6,713 bases of DNA. Origin: an uncultured Lachnospiraceae bacterium (GTDB lineage: Bacteria > Bacillota > Clostridia > Lachnospirales > Lachnospiraceae). Numbering within the stretch: the first letter of the stretch is position 1; each line of letters starts with the position of its first letter. Position numbers and translations under genes: made by a program. The notes beneath the pieces are model-generated. The model was not told the origin of the DNA, did not search any database, and saw only the letters and a program-made list of their open reading frames with translations. Positions 6,179 through 6,713 of this stretch are shown here, piece by piece. The stretch covers positions 1-6,713 of the forward strand of contig CAJTSL010000101.1 of NCBI GenBank assembly GCA_910578845.1, in the 5' to 3' direction.

Positions 6179-6217
6179 GCGCCCTCTCCATAAGCATCTT
6201 TAAATAGCAAGCTCCGC

Positions 6218-6646
6218 TCATCTTAACACCAGAACCTTCATTTTCGCTCTGGATACTAACTTATTATCTTGGTTCCTGATCGTTACTTTTAGGCGGATCA
6301 GTTTCAGTTCGTCCTCTTTTTCAACAATTTCACCTGTTATTGTAAGCTTGTCCCCTACATAAACCGGCTTCAAAAAAGAAATTTCGTCAAAGCTGTGGAT
6401 TAAGCTATACTTTCCCGGCAAGTACATACCTGCCATTGTAGAATAGAAAGATGCCGTCAGCATCCCAAAAGCCGCATGCCCTTTAAACTTGCCTTCCCCG
6501 GCCTCACGTGCAAATTCATCGTCCCGGTGCAAAGGGTTATCGTCCCCGGAAATTTCCCGGAACGCATTTTCCATCTCTAACGTTATCTCTTTTTCAAAAG
6601 ACTCCTTCATACCAACCGAAAGCTCGGCAAGCTTATACGCATTCAT
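6218..6646 (-). CDS. MaoC-like (R)-specific enoyl hydratase / dehydratase
   Basis: This 142-residue single hot-dog-fold protein belongs to the MaoC family, whose members reversibly hydrate trans-2-enoyl thioesters (CoA or ACP) to (R)-3-hydroxyacyl thioesters. The hydratase motif is clear: FREISGDDNPLHRDDEFA, with catalytic Asp35 and His40 five residues apart as in PhaJ-type enzymes, followed by GHAAFGMLTASFYS. The C-terminal strands FLKPVYVGDKLTITGEI and LIRLKVTIRNQ complete the fold. The ATG at 6646 is supported by AGGGAGG at 6656-6662 with 9-base spacing. It is the first gene of the visible - strand series and ends with TGA at 6218, with no clear terminator before the ACP gene. This arrangement suggests it tailors the acyl chain carried by the ACP, but a CoA substrate unrelated to the MBOAT is equally possible. 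Confidence 0.88.
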   Translation of the reverse strand: MNAYKLAELSVGMKESFEKEITLEMENAFREISGDDNPLHRDDEFAREAGEGKFKGHAAFGMLTASFYSTMAGMYLPGKYSLIHSFDEISFLKPVYVGDKLTITGEIVEKEDELKLIRLKVTIRNQDNKLVSRAKMKVLVLR

Positions 6647-6676
6647 CCGTTACCGCCTCCCTAGTATAATAATGAT

Positions 6677-6693
6677 GTAGTCAATAAGACTAC
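6677..6693. promoter_or_regulatory. Small inverted repeat upstream of the MaoC gene
   Basis: GTAGTC (6677-6682) and GACTAC (6688-6693) form a perfect 6-bp inverted repeat around AATAA, 30 bases before the MaoC start. A TATACT-like -10 lies at 6663-6668, without a good -35 at the right distance. It may be an operator site, but it is short enough to arise by chance. Confidence 0.3.
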
Positions 6694-6713
6694 TTGGTTA
6701 ACAAGTTTCTATA

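Noticed and set aside
6001..6207. A small + strand open frame in the MaoC-ACP gap
   Set aside because: There is no ribosome-binding site, and the sequence consists of repeat and stem elements.

Overview
The window looks like part of a low-to-moderate GC Firmicute chromosome, most likely a Lachnospiraceae-type gut Clostridium (Dorea / Clostridium scindens-like). This rests on the clostridial-style MecA sequence, the purine-rich ribosome-binding sites, the DUF1858 protein, and the AlgI-like MBOAT and DHHW-type proteins. It is a judgement from protein character; no database search was run.

Layout. On the + strand the left edge holds mecA, with only its extreme 5' end missing. It ends in a strong hairpin terminator that is probably shared with the gene convergent to it. 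Everything else reads on the - strand, so transcription order is right to left: a MaoC-like hot-dog hydratase (6646-6218); a structured, gene-free 316-bp gap (5902-6217); an acyl carrier protein (5901-5647); a 519-residue AlgI/DltB-type MBOAT O-acyltransferase (5636-4077); a second gap with two candidate promoters and two tandem copies of a two-hairpin repeat; a 64-residue DUF1858 redox-disulfide protein (3723-3529); a second AlgI-like MBOAT (3490-1962); and a DHHW/AlgJ-X-like SGNH-type partner (1907-763).

Function. MaoC, ACP and the first MBOAT suggest a carrier-protein-dependent pathway that shapes an acyl group and passes it through the membrane to a surface polymer. The second MBOAT and the DHHW protein form the classic pair for O-acetylation of exported polysaccharide.

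The main discovery is that the second pair is damaged in three independent places, while mecA, maoC, the ACP, the first MBOAT and the DUF1858 gene look intact. The MBOAT start is out of frame by one base in a T6 tract. A 123-bp palindromic repeat splits its conserved C-terminus, separating NPFIY from FQF-stop, and gives it a 40-residue foreign tail. The DHHW gene has a one-base frameshift between its Asp/His motif and its GDS serine motif. This reads as decay, or possibly reversible inactivation, of one surface-acylation module beside an intact one. A second notable signal is the pair of tandem repeats upstream of the DUF1858 gene, whose hairpin stems differ by compensatory base changes, implying that the fold is selected.
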